NCBI GenBank assembly: GCA_037367405.1
Contig: JAZKJV010002321.1
Coordinates: 1-64,000, forward strand
Direction: 5' to 3'
Origin: Ottelia alismoides
Taxonomy: Eukaryota; Streptophyta; Magnoliopsida; Alismatales; Hydrocharitaceae
Length of the DNA stretch: 64,000 bases
Position numbers and translations under genes: made by a program. Below are positions 9,834-20,211 of the stretch, piece by piece (positions within the stretch are counted from its first letter, which is position 1; each line of letters opens with the position of its first letter). The notes beneath the pieces are model-generated. The model searched no databases. It was given only the letters and a program-made list of their open reading frames with translations, and was not told the origin of the DNA.

Positions 9834-12800
9834 TGATGACGGGTCTGATCACTCGGGTAAAAGGTAGTCGATGGTCATTGCGACCCAAGCAATCAAATTC
9901 GGTCAATCAAGAAAAAGAGACCACCAAACAAGACGAAATCAACTCGAAATTCCAATAGCGGTCTTGCTATTTTATTAACCTGGTATAGCGACCAGGGTCG
10001 AACACAAGGAGCACGTAATGGCCTCGCGGCCTACGAAGTAGTCAAAAAAAAGGAAATAAAATAAGAGAAAAGATATTTTTGGTGGATTTTTAATTTTTAT
10101 ATTTTTTTTGGATTTTTAATCAATTAAGAAAATAAGTAAACAAGAAAAACAATCAACTTCAAGCAATTATTTAATGCATAAAAAATCAATCAAAAATTTC
10201 AATAAAAAAAGTTTTTGTGTATTTTATGATTTTTACTATTTTTAGTGAATTTTTGGGATTTTTCTGATTTTTATTTAATTTTCTAAAAATGAAACAAGGT
10301 AAGAAATTGAAGGTACTGTCCAGTCAGGACTAAAAGGCCAATTTAAAATGCAAAAGGGCCTATTTAGCTCCTGGAGGCAATTTTCCTATAAACTAGAAAG
10401 TTTAAGGAAAATTTGGGCACTGGATTTATGATTTTTGGATTTTTAGATTATTTATTAGAATTTTTATAAGTTTTTAGGTGTTTTTTAATTTTTATGAGTT
10501 TTATATAATGAAAAATGACCAAATTTGGTCAGAAAATCAAACAAGCCAAAACAAAATGTAGCTAATTTCTTTGTTATTTATAGATAAGTTTTAATATTTT
10601 GTTGTGAATTTTTAAAACAGACAGTAACAAAAATGGTTGTTTTTTATTTTTTTTAAAAATATCAAATAAAAACAAAAATGTCTCCAAAAATTCTAGAAAA
10701 TTTTACAACATGGCAGGAGCCATGTGTCCAATTTTCATCGAATTTGGAGTAGATTTGATATTTTATTCAAAAATAAAACTTAGGTACTGTGCAGAGGGAC
10801 CTGAATGCAACTACCCAAAGCTTTGGGGGGTCCGGTGCAAAATTCCCAAGGAATCACGCGCGTAGCGCGTGCATGGGGCACTCAGGGACCTAAATGTAAA
10901 CAAAACTAAGTTCTGGGGGCTATTTGGTAACAGGTACCAAAAGTCCGAGGACTTGTTTGTAATTTACCCACAAATAAAAGCACATGCACAATTAATTCAC
11001 GCACAGGGGTATAAATGCAATTATCTAAAAGTATTCATTCATTCCATAACCATCCAGAACTACAGGGCTAATGATGCAAAATACCCAACAAAACACGTGT
11101 CGATGCACGTGCTACACCACACAAACAGGGGCTTAAATGCAAATAAAGTAAAGCTCAGGGTCCAACGTGCAAATGTATCGAAAATAAAACAACTAACTAA
11201 CGTATTTACAGGACTAAATGCGAAATAAAATAAAGAGCAGGGCCTAAGGGTAAATTACCCTTTATTAAGTCGACCGACGAATGGGCGCCACGTGGATAGA
11301 TGGGCGGCTGGGAATGGGTGGCGCCCAAAGCTACTATCCCTCGCGCGGATCGGACGGTCCGGGCCTCGTCACGTGCTGGATCTGACGGTGAAGGGGCTCT
11401 GTGGTTAGACCTCTGGCATCAACGGTCCAGATCTCTCCTCTCAAGATCGGAAGGTGTTGGACACTCCTCGGATGAACGGTCAGGATCACGACTGGAGCTC
11501 GGGGTCGATCGGACGGCGGAGAAGGATGGTGGACGAACTGTCCTCCGGCGAACTTCGCCGGGGTCGTGACGGCGCTGGTCTCCTCTTGGAAGCTCGCTGA
11601 AGATCGGAACAAGAAGCTGCGGGCCCTCCGCGTCTAATGGAGGCCTCCGATGACTCAATAGAGCTCCGAGGAGCTCTGGAGAGTCAGGCGGAGGCGGAGC
11701 TGCTAGACCAAATGGTCCAAGCCCTCAGATGAGCTTGGATGAACCTGCAAAGCGCACCAGCAAACTCGCGGGTCGAGGGCAAACTACCTCGACCCCGTCG
11801 GGGAGTCGGTGCGGGCGAGCTCCAGCGAGGGGGTGGACGGAGGAGCTCGAACCCCAGCTCCTGTGCGAGCTGGGTTGAATGGAGGTGCGAAGAACGTGCG
11901 TGGGAAGGAGGCAAGTGCGATGGAGGATTCCGATGATCGAACGGGAGGGTGAGGTGGTCGGAATCAACGAAAATCGACGGCGGCGCGAATTGGGGCTAAT
12001 CGGAAATTAGAGCAAATGGGAAAAAGAATCTAGGGTACCTAGGTGGTCGATTCGACTGTGGGCGAGCTGGGGATGCTATGGGTCCTTGCCTCGAGGACCG
12101 TCGTCGTCCGAGGCTCTGGCTCCTGCTTTGGGCGGAGCACGGCGGAGCAAACTTTGCCGGATCGATGCTTCCTCACTCCCTCCTCGCTGCAACACCCTCT
12201 GGGGCGAGCTGTCACTCTCGGCAAGACGGTGGAGGTCACTGGTGGGGGAGCAAATGAGCCAAAGATGAGCAATAGGGTGGCGGAGCTCGAGATTTATATG
12301 GGTGCAGGTCCGGCTAGAAGTGATCGGGTAGGGCAATGTGGAGCGTGGACCCCGAGGCGGATGTGCCGGCGAGGTATTCGGATGTGGCAGGAGCGAAACG
12401 GACCCGGGGTTTAGGAGAGAGGAGATCGGGTTTATGTGCGAAGATTAAGAGAAATCGGGTCGGGCACCTAATACCCGTGGGAGGTGGTCCTGGGGGGGAG
12501 TTGACCGGGCGGTCAACAACCCCCGTGGACCAATGGTGACAGGCCACGTGGAAAATATTTATAAAATCATTTAAAAATAGCAAATGGCCGATTTATTAAA
12601 AAGTCTGAACATGAAATATTTTTGTTTTAATTTTTTCTATTTTTTAGTGATTTTTAATTAATTTTTCAAAATAAAAATAGTGCATTTACATAGTAGGGCT
12701 ATATATAGGTATATATACAATATAGGATTTTTATTTTTGAATTTTAATTTGTTATTTTTGTACACTTTTATTCCCATTTTATATTTTATTTATTTATAGA

Positions 12801-13504
12801 ATAAAATTAGGAATAAAAAGATATTTTTATTTTATTTTTGTTATTTATATACAATAGTGAAATAAATACATATGTACATATATATACATGGTATATTTAC
12901 AATGTATTTTTGGGTTTTTAATTTTGTTCTTTTTATTTTGTTTTTGTTTTAATTGTTTTTATTTTATTTATTTACACCATAAAATATAGAGTATTTACAA
13001 ATTTTATGTAATTTCATTTTATTTATTTATAGGGTGAAATAAATACAAGTGAGTGGGTTATATACAAGGTGGATATATACAAGTGATCTATTTTTGTTTT
13101 CTTTTTGATTTTTTTATTTTTATCTTGATTTTGTATTTATAAATATATACAAGTATTTACAAGCCCTTTTTAGTCTATTTTTGGGAGGAAAATATTTTTA
13201 TTTTATTTACATGTATATTTACACACATGAGCCCCTATCTCCCTCTACTTTGGCTTTTATGCGGTCAGGCTCATGCTGAGCCCTCCCTTGGGTTAGGTTG
13301 CTCAATATTTATTCTAAATATTTCCCTCTTTTTTTCTTTTTTTGATCTTTATTCTTTTATTTTTGCACAAAAACATGCTAATTATTAGTTTTTACACCAT
13401 GCATGCTTTTGGTAATTATTTATATTTACAACTATATACATGCATTTGCAAAGGTTTTTGTAGCTAAAATATAAGAATAAAGAGTGATGAATGAGTATTC
13501 ATCA
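9834..13504 (-). repeat. Athila-like LTR B (5' LTR of E1)
   Basis: This is about 3.67 kb, starting TGATG at the left and ending CATCA at the right on the plus strand, with the PBS immediately left. It aligns with LTR A and LTR C. Its GC-rich middle (about 11280-12550) is the most diverged part. Frames inside, such as those at 11300-11569 and 12043-12414, are not kept in the other copies. The right edge abuts a fold-back repeat at 13505. The matching target duplication would be at E1's missing left end. Confidence 0.88.
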
Positions 13505-13675
13505 ATATCCCTTCTACATTCTATTAAAATTTCGTAAGAAAGGGAGACTCATATGCCCTCCATCTAGAACAGGTAATTTTAACGATCTGAAATTTGCTGT
13601 AATCAACCTGTTCTAGATGGAGGGTATATGAGTCTCTGTTTCTTACGAAATTTTAATAGAATGTAGGAGGGATAT
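13505..13675. mobile_element. Fold-back MITE, 171 bp
   Basis: Two arms of about 70 bp (13505-13574 and 13606-13675) are near-perfect reverse complements, starting ATATCCCTTCTACATTC and ending in its complement. The loop is about 30 bp and contains AACGATCTGAAATTTGCTG. It has no coding capacity. The arms share a core (TTCTAGATGGA, then CTGTTTCTTACGAAATTTT) with the MITEs further right. It lies directly against LTR B. Confidence 0.8.
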
Positions 13676-13724
13676 ATAGATGAATATACATGGTTTAATT
13701 TTGAAAAAAATAAAAAAATTGGGG

Positions 13725-13773
13725 AAACTGCCACATGTAGCAGCCATGTTGGTGCTACATGTAGCAGTCTCCT
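13725..13773. repeat. Small inverted repeat with CTACATGTAGCAG arms
   Basis: An imperfect palindrome has one arm ACTGCCACATGTAGCA and the other TGCTACATGTAGCAGT, followed by an (AT)n run. It may be the remnant of another fold-back element, but no target duplication is visible. Confidence 0.4.
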
Positions 13774-13805
13774 CGGCCTCATATATATATATATATATAT
13801 AATAT

Positions 13806-14193
13806 AGGGAAAAGGGAGCCTACACCCATGTGTAAGTAACTTTCCTACATCCACATCTTTTTCCCGCAAATTTGTTTAATTTTTTTGAATTAAATTTTTG
13901 GGGAATTTAGATCACAATATATCACCATGATGTCATTCAAATTTCAATTTATTCTGAGACTTCTAACTTATCCATCATGATAGCCAAATTTTAATGGTCT
14001 CAGATTTGCTGAAATCGACCCCTTCCGTTGGAGTTGTTACGAATGTCTGTTTTACATGAAATTTAAAACACATATTTCATTTAATATTCTAAGTAAATCC
14101 CCCAAAGATCCATTTTAAATAAATGAAAAAAATGAGGGAAAAAAGGTGGGTGTAGGAAAGTTACCTACATATGGGTGTAGGCTCCCCAATCCT
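13806..14193. mobile_element. TIR MITE, GGAGCCTACACCC family, copy 1
   Basis: Terminal inverted repeats of about 30 bp begin AGGGAAAAGGGAGCCTACAC on the left and AGGATTGGGGAGCCTACAC on the right (complement). Both ends sit in TATA runs. It is non-coding and about 388 bp. The interior has blocks (ACTTCT, CATCATGA, GATTTGCTGAAATCGACC) shared with copies 2 to 4. Confidence 0.75.
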
Positions 14194-14218
14194 ATATATA
14201 TATATATAGAGAGAGAGA

Positions 14219-14572
14219 AGGGATCCTACACCCGAGCCATTTTTTCATGATTTTTTATTTTTTTTGAAATGAAAACTTGGGGTAATTAGATCACTATATA
14301 TCACCATGGTGTCATTCCAATTTCAAGTTAATTTGAGACTTCTATCATCTCCATCAAGATCATCAAATTTTAATGGTATGGAATTGTTGAAAATGACACA
14401 TTCTAGATGAACATGTTAGGAATGTTTGTTTTGCATGAAAATTGAAACATGTATTCCCCTTAATATATTACGTAAACCCCCCAAAGATTTTTCAAAAAAA
14501 ACAAAAAAATAATGAGAAAAAGGTCAGGTTCAGGGAGTTACCTACACCCTCGGGTGTAGGCTCTCGGCTCCC
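14219..14572. mobile_element. TIR MITE, GGAGCCTACACCC family, copy 2
   Basis: The left end is AGGGATCCTACACCCGAGCC and the right end in complement is GGGAGCCGAGAGCCTACACC. It lies between AT/GA microsatellite runs. The interior matches copy 1 in the same order (GATCACTATATATCACCATGG, ATCTCCATCAAGAT, TTCTAGATGAACATGTTAGG). It has no coding capacity. Confidence 0.72.
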
Positions 14573-14599
14573 ATATATATATATATAGAGAGAGAGAGA

Positions 14600-14764
14600 G
14601 GGGTGATCCTGTGAGAGCCAAAATTGGTGAGAGCATGGGAGGAACGATTCTGGACCACAAGATTCTGTTTTCTCTCTCCTACTCTTCTCTCTCCTGGATG
14701 AATCTTGTGGTCCAGAATCATTCCTCTCATGCTCTCACCAATTTTGGCTCTCACAGGATCGCCC

Positions 14765-14766
<2 letters not shown>
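14600..14766. mobile_element. Fold-back MITE, GATCCTGTGAGAGCC family, copy 1
   Basis: A long hairpin has arms beginning GGGTGATCCTGTGAGAGCC and GGGCGATCCTGTGAGAGCC (complement of the right end). Pairing covers about 75 bp per arm with a CT-rich loop. It is flanked by GA and AT microsatellites. A related but shorter-armed copy lies at 15907-16071. Confidence 0.78.

Positions 14767-14804
<38 letters not shown>
14767..14804. repeat. (AT)n microsatellite
   Basis: An uninterrupted AT dinucleotide run of about 37 bp lies between two MITEs, probably in part TA target sequence. Confidence 0.9.
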
Positions 14805-14806
<2 letters not shown>

Positions 14807-15110
14807 CAAATGAGGTGGGATCTTTTCTGAAATTGTAAAGGCCACTGTGAATGTAGTAAAAACTCTGTAATAGTTTTGTAAAAGTATAAACTACGATTGT
14901 AAAAAAATGAATTTTGTAAAATATAGCATCTAAATTTAAATTAACATTTCTATCCAATATAATAATATTTTCATAATTTTATTTCATTATACATGTTGTG
15001 TTAATATTTATTGTTATATATATGAAATAAGAAATTGTAAAATATATTGGAAAGATGCCTAAATTGAGGGTGGCTCTCCATATATATGGTGAGACCCCAC
15101 CTCATTTGAA
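14805..15110. mobile_element. TIR MITE, TTCAAATGAGGTGGG family
   Basis: The left end reads TTCAAATGAGGTGGGATC and the right end in complement reads TTCAAATGAGGTGGGGTC. The interior of about 270 bp is AT-rich and non-coding. The right side continues GTTTCTCCTATATA, which the left side lacks, so the left end may be slightly truncated. Confidence 0.6.
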
Positions 15111-15125
15111 GTTTCTCCTATATAT

Positions 15126-15512
15126 AGGGAAAAAGGAGCCTACACCGACGGGTGCGGGTATCTACCTACACCCGGCCTAATTTTTCATTATTTTTTGATT
15201 TTTTTGAAATGAAACCTTGGGGGATTTAGATCACCTTGTATCACCTTGTTGTCATTCTAAATTCAACTTAATTCGAGACTTCTATCATCTCCATCAAGAC
15301 TATCAAATTTTAACGGTCTTAGAATTGATGAAATCGACCCTATCTAGATGAACATGTTAGAAATATTTGTTTTGCATGAAATTTGAAACACATATTCCCC
15401 TCAACATATTAAGTAAATCCCCCCATCTTTCAATTCAAAAAATAATAAAATAATCGAAAAATAGGTGGGTGCATGGAGTTTCCTACACCCCCGGGTGTAG
15501 GCTCCCTACCCC
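15126..15512. mobile_element. TIR MITE, GGAGCCTACACCC family, copy 3
   Basis: The left end is AGGGAAAAAGGAGCCTACAC and the right end in complement is GGGGTAGGGAGCCTACACCC, again flanked by TATATA. The interior is collinear with copies 1 and 2 (GATCACCTTGTATCACCTTG, AACGGTCTTAGAATTG, CTAGATGAACATGTTAGAAA). Confidence 0.75.
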
Positions 15513-15530
15513 ATATATATATATATATAT

Positions 15531-15894
15531 AGGAAACTCCCTACACCCACCCCATTTTCGCATTAATTTTTTATTTTTTTTTTTGAATTAAAAGTTGAGG
15601 TATTTACTTAATATGTTGAGGGCAATAAGTATTTCAAATTTCATGTAAAATAAACATTCCTAACATGTTCATCTAAAAAGGGTTGATTTCAGCAATTCTG
15701 AGACCGTTAAAATTTGGTAGTCTTGATGGAGATGATAGAAGTGTCGAATTAAGTTGAATTTGGAATGACAACATGGTGATACATGGCGATCTAAATTCCC
15801 CAAGGTTTCATTTCAAAAAAATCAAAAAATAATGAAAAATTAGGCCGGGTGTAGGGAATTTCCTGCACCCGCCGGTGTAGGGTCGTTTTTCCCT
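15531..15894. mobile_element. TIR MITE, GGAGCCTACACCC family, copy 4 (inverted)
   Basis: This sits only 18 bp from copy 3, separated by an AT run, in the opposite orientation. The interior shows CTAACATGTTCATCTA and GAGACCGTTAAAATTTG, reverse complements of copy 3 blocks. The termini are AGGAAACTCCCTACACCC and, in complement, AGGGAAAAACGACCCTACAC. Confidence 0.73.
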
Positions 15895-15906
15895 ATATAT
15901 ATATAT

Positions 15907-16067
15907 AGGGCCGATCCTATGAGATGAGATTTTGGTGAGATGGTGAGATGGGAGATTCTGGGCCACAAGTTTCAGCCAGGAGAGAGAAACCAGGAGAGAG
16001 AATGTTGAAATTAGTGGTCCAGAATCTCCCATCTCATCCTCTCACCAAATCTCATCTCATAGGATCA

Positions 16068-16071
<4 letters not shown>
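15907..16071. mobile_element. Fold-back MITE, GATCCTATGAGATGAG family, copy 2
   Basis: The arms start GGGCCGATCCTATGAGATGAG and GGAGTGATCCTATGAGATGAG (complement of the right end). About 65 bp per arm is paired, with a loop containing two CAGGAGAGAGAA stretches. It resembles the element at 14600-14766 in ends (GATCCTRTGAGA) and layout. Confidence 0.75.
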
Positions 16072-16160
<89 letters not shown>

Positions 16161-16173
16161 GTGTATGTATATG

Positions 16174-16205
<32 letters not shown>

Positions 16206-16236
16206 TGTATGTATGTATGCATATAGAGAGAGAGCA
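16070..16236. repeat. Compound microsatellite (CT)n-(AT)n-(GTAT)n-(GA)n
   Basis: The run is CT to about 16108, AT to 16134, a GTAT tetranucleotide run to about 16219, then ATAGAGAGAGAG. Long open frames across it are periodic artefacts. Confidence 0.95.
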
Positions 16237-16239
16237 TGA

Positions 16240-16518
16240 GTAAATTATGCTAAAGTCCCGACCTATACATCTAATTTCCATGTGATACCCGAACTCTAAA
16301 AATTAACAAATTCGTTATTGATCTATAAGATTTATTTCAAATTCATTTCGAAGAAATTGAATTTATTGGTAGAAAGACAAAATAAACATCTAAAACTCCA
16401 GTAGTCTCTGATCATGTTAAAACAAATCTTCCAAATCGAGCACCACATTGTTGTTTTTTTAAGTTTAGTCATGCCAATATTATTAGGTATATAGTTTAGG
16501 GACTTTTATGTAATTTAC
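16240..16518. mobile_element. Probable TIR MITE, GTAAATTAYRYAAAAGTCCC ends
   Basis: The left end GTAAATTATGCTAAAGTCCC and the complement of the right end GTAAATTACATAAAAGTCCC match over about 28 bp. The interior is AT-rich and non-coding. No clear target duplication is seen, so the superfamily is not assigned. Confidence 0.55.
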
Positions 16519-16784
16519 TTTATATTAAATGATATCTTAGAGAAAACATCATAATATATAATGTATATAAGATAGTGCATTATAATACTACTAATATAAT
16601 ATTATACATAATATAACACTACTATTACGATTAGATTGTTGATATTGAAATATCAAGCAGCACATGGAATCAAAACGAAGTTGTGACAATATATATATAA
16701 CCATCTGACATTTCTGATCTCAACTAAAACATTTAATGTATTTTAAATTAAACACTCACTCATACAACAATAACTAGTGTCCAT

Positions 16785-16803
16785 ACCCGTGCAAAGCACG
16801 GGT
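16785..16803 (-). other. Helitron-type 3' terminal hairpin
   Basis: A perfect 8-bp stem with a 3-nt loop (ACCCGTGC AAA GCACGGGT on the plus strand) lies 7 nt from CTAG at 16774-16777. The geometry matches Helitron 3' ends read on the minus strand. Confidence 0.6.
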
Positions 16804-18064
16804 AAAAATAATTGGATCTAGATCATTTTGATTGTGTATTAAGATATACCCACGCTACTTTGTTTAAGAGTTCTAACCATGTCTAGATGAAAATCATATC
16901 TATGACAGAATCCAAGAAGAATGAAAACTTATATCTATATCTATGTTTGAAAGAAAATAGCAGTATATATCTTTATCAGTCAGAGGAAAAAATACATATC
17001 CATATTTGCTTAATAATAGATACATTAGTATAGAAATATTTTCCATATATAGGTATTCTGCTTGAAGATGTATACAGCCCAAAGTGAATGCAAATATTTC
17101 TATTTAATGACACTCCAACATTGAAGTCACTCCATTTTAAAATCAAGATTCATATTTGTAAAAAATATCATACAGCCATATTTATATTCTTTTGTAATAA
17201 AATAAAAATAGTAGTCATATATGTATATGAATCTAGCAATAAGTAAAAATGTGTATTCTTATTTGTATTTGCAAGAAATTAAAAATGCATATCATTATTT
17301 AGTATCTGTATGACAAAAAATCCATATTTAAGCGCAAATGGGAACAATAGAATATGGATATAAATATATTTGTATTGGATTGCAGTTATGAACTGGGGTT
17401 AATTTTAAAATATGAATATGGATTCGTATCAATATTAGAAAATATACCATCATATCCATGTACCTACTGGTAAAAAAGGTAAATGAAATCCCATATTCTT
17501 TTGCATTTATTTATGCAAATATATATCCATATCCATAGTCCCAAGAGAAATATACAACAATATTGTTGTAAAACTATTCAAAAAAGAAAGGTAAATGGTA
17601 CCTATATGTATCAATATATTCATTAATATATGCAAATATATGAGAATTCGTATCCTTGTATCTTTATGTTTATTTGCAAAAAAAACTAAAAATATTATTC
17701 TTATATGAAGTAGTATTTGTCAATAGAAATACATATCGATATTTTGCTTAGAGATGCATACAATAGCATACAAATATATATAGCTACATTTGACTGCAAT
17801 CCAGTAGTTAAGTTATATCCAAATCAAAATCTTGATGTTATTTTAATCATGTAAGAAAATTATCCAATCATATCCTCTTTATATATAATGGTAATCATAT
17901 ATATTCTGATTCCTATTTATTATTTTCAACAACAAAAGAAGAGACAATCAAGAGATGAAAGTAATGAACTTCCCATTCAAAGAATTTATTTCGTTAACCT
18001 CCGAATCAATGATAATCATACGGAAGAAATTTAATGACAACAAATTCAGCTATATATATATGAT

Positions 18065-18367
18065 TTAATGGGGCTGCCCCGCTCTCTATTTTCGATGTTT
18101 TTTTATTTTTTTTTAAAATATCACCGTGTATATTGATCCATATATCTCTCCTATATGCCATTCGACTTTCGTCAGAAACAGAGACTCCTACGGCCTCCAT
18201 CAAGATAGTGTCGATTTAACAAATCATGTTACCGTTAAAAAATGATTGTCTGGATAGAGGCTGTAGGAGTCTCTGTTTCTGACGAAATTCGAATGGCATA
18301 TACACGCGATATTTTTCAAAAATAAAAATAAAAATAATGCTGAAAACGGCGTGGGGTAGCCCCATTA

Positions 18368-18368
<1 letters not shown>
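18065..18368. mobile_element. Fold-back MITE, TTAATGGGGCTRCCCC family
   Basis: The ends TTAATGGGGCTGCCCCGC and TTAATGGGGCTACCCCAC (complement) enclose inner arms at 18162-18205 and 18254-18298 built on CGTCAGAAACAGAGACTCCTA. The loop contains TTACCGTTAAAAA. The inner arm motif closely resembles the arms of the 13505-13675 fold-back. A CT/AT microsatellite follows. It is non-coding. Confidence 0.72.

Positions 18369-18369
<1 letters not shown>

Positions 18370-18441
<72 letters not shown>
18370..18441. repeat. (CT)n-(AT)n microsatellite
   Basis: A TC run to about 18400 is followed by a 40-bp AT run directly beside the fold-back MITE. Confidence 0.95.
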
Positions 18442-18445
<4 letters not shown>

Positions 18446-18574
18446 AAAGTTAGGAAGTCAATAGTGGGATTTAATCATTGTAGCTAATGATGTCCCTCTA
18501 AAACAAAATATATCTATAGTGATTTTTTAATCTATAGATGAATAATCGTGTTTTGAAATATTTATATGTTTTAC

Positions 18575-18640
18575 ATTCGTTGTCGGCTGCCTAAGTCTAC
18601 CTTCATCATTTACTCAGGGTTGGGAATGGCCACGTATAAT
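18575..18640 (-). other. Scrap resembling the RTE 5' leader
   Basis: The stretch GTTGTCGGCTGCCTAAGTC... GGTTGGGAATGGCCAC resembles 27309-27364 (GTTGTTGGCTACCTAATG... GCTTGGGATCGGCCATG), which lies at the 5' side of the RTE element. It suggests an RTE leader fragment inside the putative Helitron. Confidence 0.45.
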
Positions 18641-18744
18641 TATGCGGGAGAAGGTTTTGTTATTTTTATTATATCATTGTACACTCCATTTTTAGTTATG
18701 TGACGACAAATATTTTTCATTGTGAAACAATTTTTGAATTTGAA

Positions 18745-18913
18745 ATTAGAGACAATTGTTATACTTGTTAACATGATCATACAACAACGATTTTTTGAAA
18801 TAAGAGACGAATGTTATGTTTGTTAACGGGACCATACAACAATGATTATTTAAAATTACAGATGAATGTTATATTTGTTAGCAGGACCATACAAGAACGA
18901 TTATAGCAAAACG
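18745..18913. repeat. Three tandem copies of a ~55-bp unit
   Basis: Three successive units share GAGACRAATGTTATRYTTGTTA followed by an ACCATACAA-ACGATT block, starting near 18745, 18800 and 18855. They lie within the putative Helitron and are non-coding. Confidence 0.65.
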
Positions 18914-19368
18914 ATTGTCTTATGGGTTACAGCATTTTTTAATTCAAGTTTACAACTTATATTACGTACGTAGTCTATTAACTATTGTTATATTAAATAA
19001 TAATATGCAGCAGTAACTTATACTCTAATGATAGATTTATTATAAAAAGGTAATAACTATGCTAATGACAATACGACAGAATGTAGAAAAGGACACAGCT
19101 GGTATTTTGAAAAAGAAAAAATAATCAAAGTTGTCCAATCACCCCTCCTTAATATATAGTAAATCGCCCCTCCTTAATATATAGTAATGGATGGGGGTTT
19201 GAACATAGCATACGTCCGCAGTAATCGAATGAAGTAATTAAACTCAAATCCGTCTTGCATTGCATAAGCAATCGGATGAAACAAATGTGTGGTAAAATCA
19301 CATGAATTGAATCATACTCCGAAGCTCAAAGTAACATGAGGATGCTGATGGATGAGAGATCAAACTTT

Positions 19369-19737
19369 TGTTGGGCTTCAACATAAATATATATATTATT
19401 ATTATCATTATAACTATATTATTATTATTATTTAAAGGTGGTTCATGATGTGAAAGGATGCATCCCATTAAAGGGTTGCTTTTGATATGGTGATTAAATT
19501 AATGGAGAGGCAACCATTCATGTGTATAAATACATGGCAAGGGGTCCCCTCTCCCTCAACCAAGTGTGTGTAGGATCCATTACTCAAGCATCTTAAGAAA
19601 AGTTGAGAAGGAGAAGGAAACCCTATTTGCCCTGCTTCCGTTCCGCTTCGAGTTTTCGTCTGACCGCGATGGCCTCCGGTTAGTATTTTAATTATTTAGA
19701 TAGATCTATATCTACTATTAGTATTATAGATCTATCA
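19369..19737 (+). repeat. Copia 1 5' LTR
   Basis: This LTR is 369 bp, starting TGTTGGGCTTC and ending GATCTATCA. It contains a TATAAATA box at 19525-19532 and a candidate transcript start region downstream. It matches the 3' LTR with scattered changes and small indels. Confidence 0.92.
19525..19532 (+). promoter_or_regulatory. TATA box in copia 1 5' LTR
   Basis: TATAAATA lies about 210 bp before the LTR end. The same site in the 3' LTR has lost it through a small deletion (GTGTATAAATACATGG versus GTGTACATGG). Confidence 0.6.
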
Positions 19738-19739
19738 GT

Positions 19740-19751
19740 TGGTATCAGAGC
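19740..19751 (+). promoter_or_regulatory. Primer-binding site (initiator tRNA-Met) of copia 1
   Basis: TGGTATCAGAGC, the standard plant copia primer site complementary to tRNA-iMet, lies 2 nt after the LTR end. Confidence 0.92.
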
Positions 19752-20211
19752 GAATTATAACGACGAAACTAGTTGTCATCAATTTTTTCTTACGGGAAGT
19801 TTACGACTTGCAAGATTTGATTTTACGATCTGTAATATCTATATAGTATTACTTTAGTCCGTGATTAATTTATTATGTTGACAAGCCATTAAATCTCACT
19901 CATGGGTTTTCACGTACATGAAAATTTCTCATTTTTTAAGACCTAAGATGTCTATGTTTTAAAGTTTGTGTGTAAATCACATGTTGGGAAATTAAGAGAT
20001 GCTTGTTTGAAACGTGATTTCCGAAGATTATTTTTTTGAGCTATTCATTTTTTCCCTAGGTTCACAGAAGATGAGATGAAAATTAAGAAATTTCCAACAT
20101 GTAATCAACGTTGGATTTAATATTAAAGTAAGTCTTTTTATCCACCCAAAGCATTTACTTATGATGTAATAAAGCAACAAGTAGAAATTGATTTTGATTA
20201 ACTCCCTCTAA

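Larger units (their letters stand above)
3963..13504 (-). mobile_element. Athila-like Ty3/gypsy element E1 (5' LTR, gag, partial pol)
   Basis: In minus-strand order this holds LTR B (13504-9834), a tRNA-Asp PBS (9830-9813), a leader, gag, an aspartic protease and the N-terminal part of reverse transcriptase. It then stops at the TG of LTR A. The PBS type, long LTRs and gag-protease style (a VTLRSGR motif and a GRPFL-TAKA motif) fit the Athila branch. RT core, RNase H and integrase are absent from the window. All coding parts carry stops or frameshifts. The missing remainder probably lies left of the window, beyond nested element E2. Confidence 0.82.
16774..19187 (-). mobile_element. Probable non-autonomous Helitron
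   Basis: On the minus strand the 3' end shows a hairpin ACCCGTGC-TTT-GCACGGGT (16803-16785), 7 nt later CTAG (16777-16774), then T, the usual Helitron terminus inserted 5' of T. The likely 5' end is near 19187-19140, where TTACTATATATTAAGGAGGGG occurs twice in tandem, a plant Helitron-like start without the canonical TC. About 2.4 kb lies between. It is AT-rich with no Rep/helicase frame, and hosts a fold-back MITE, a tandem repeat and an RTE-like scrap. The 3' end is well supported and the 5' end is inferred. Confidence 0.5.

Noticed and set aside
1..13504. Simple tandem array of Athila elements made by unequal LTR crossover
   Set aside because: The E1 internal region breaks off inside RT with no 3' end or polypurine tract before LTR A, which a tandem array would keep. 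Nested insertion fits better, but the left flank is needed to decide.
16135..16219. CRISPR-like array
   Set aside because: It is a simple GTAT microsatellite without spacers.
15948..16281. Frames rich in SLSLS, YIYI and MYVC
   Set aside because: These are translations of dinucleotide and tetranucleotide microsatellites.
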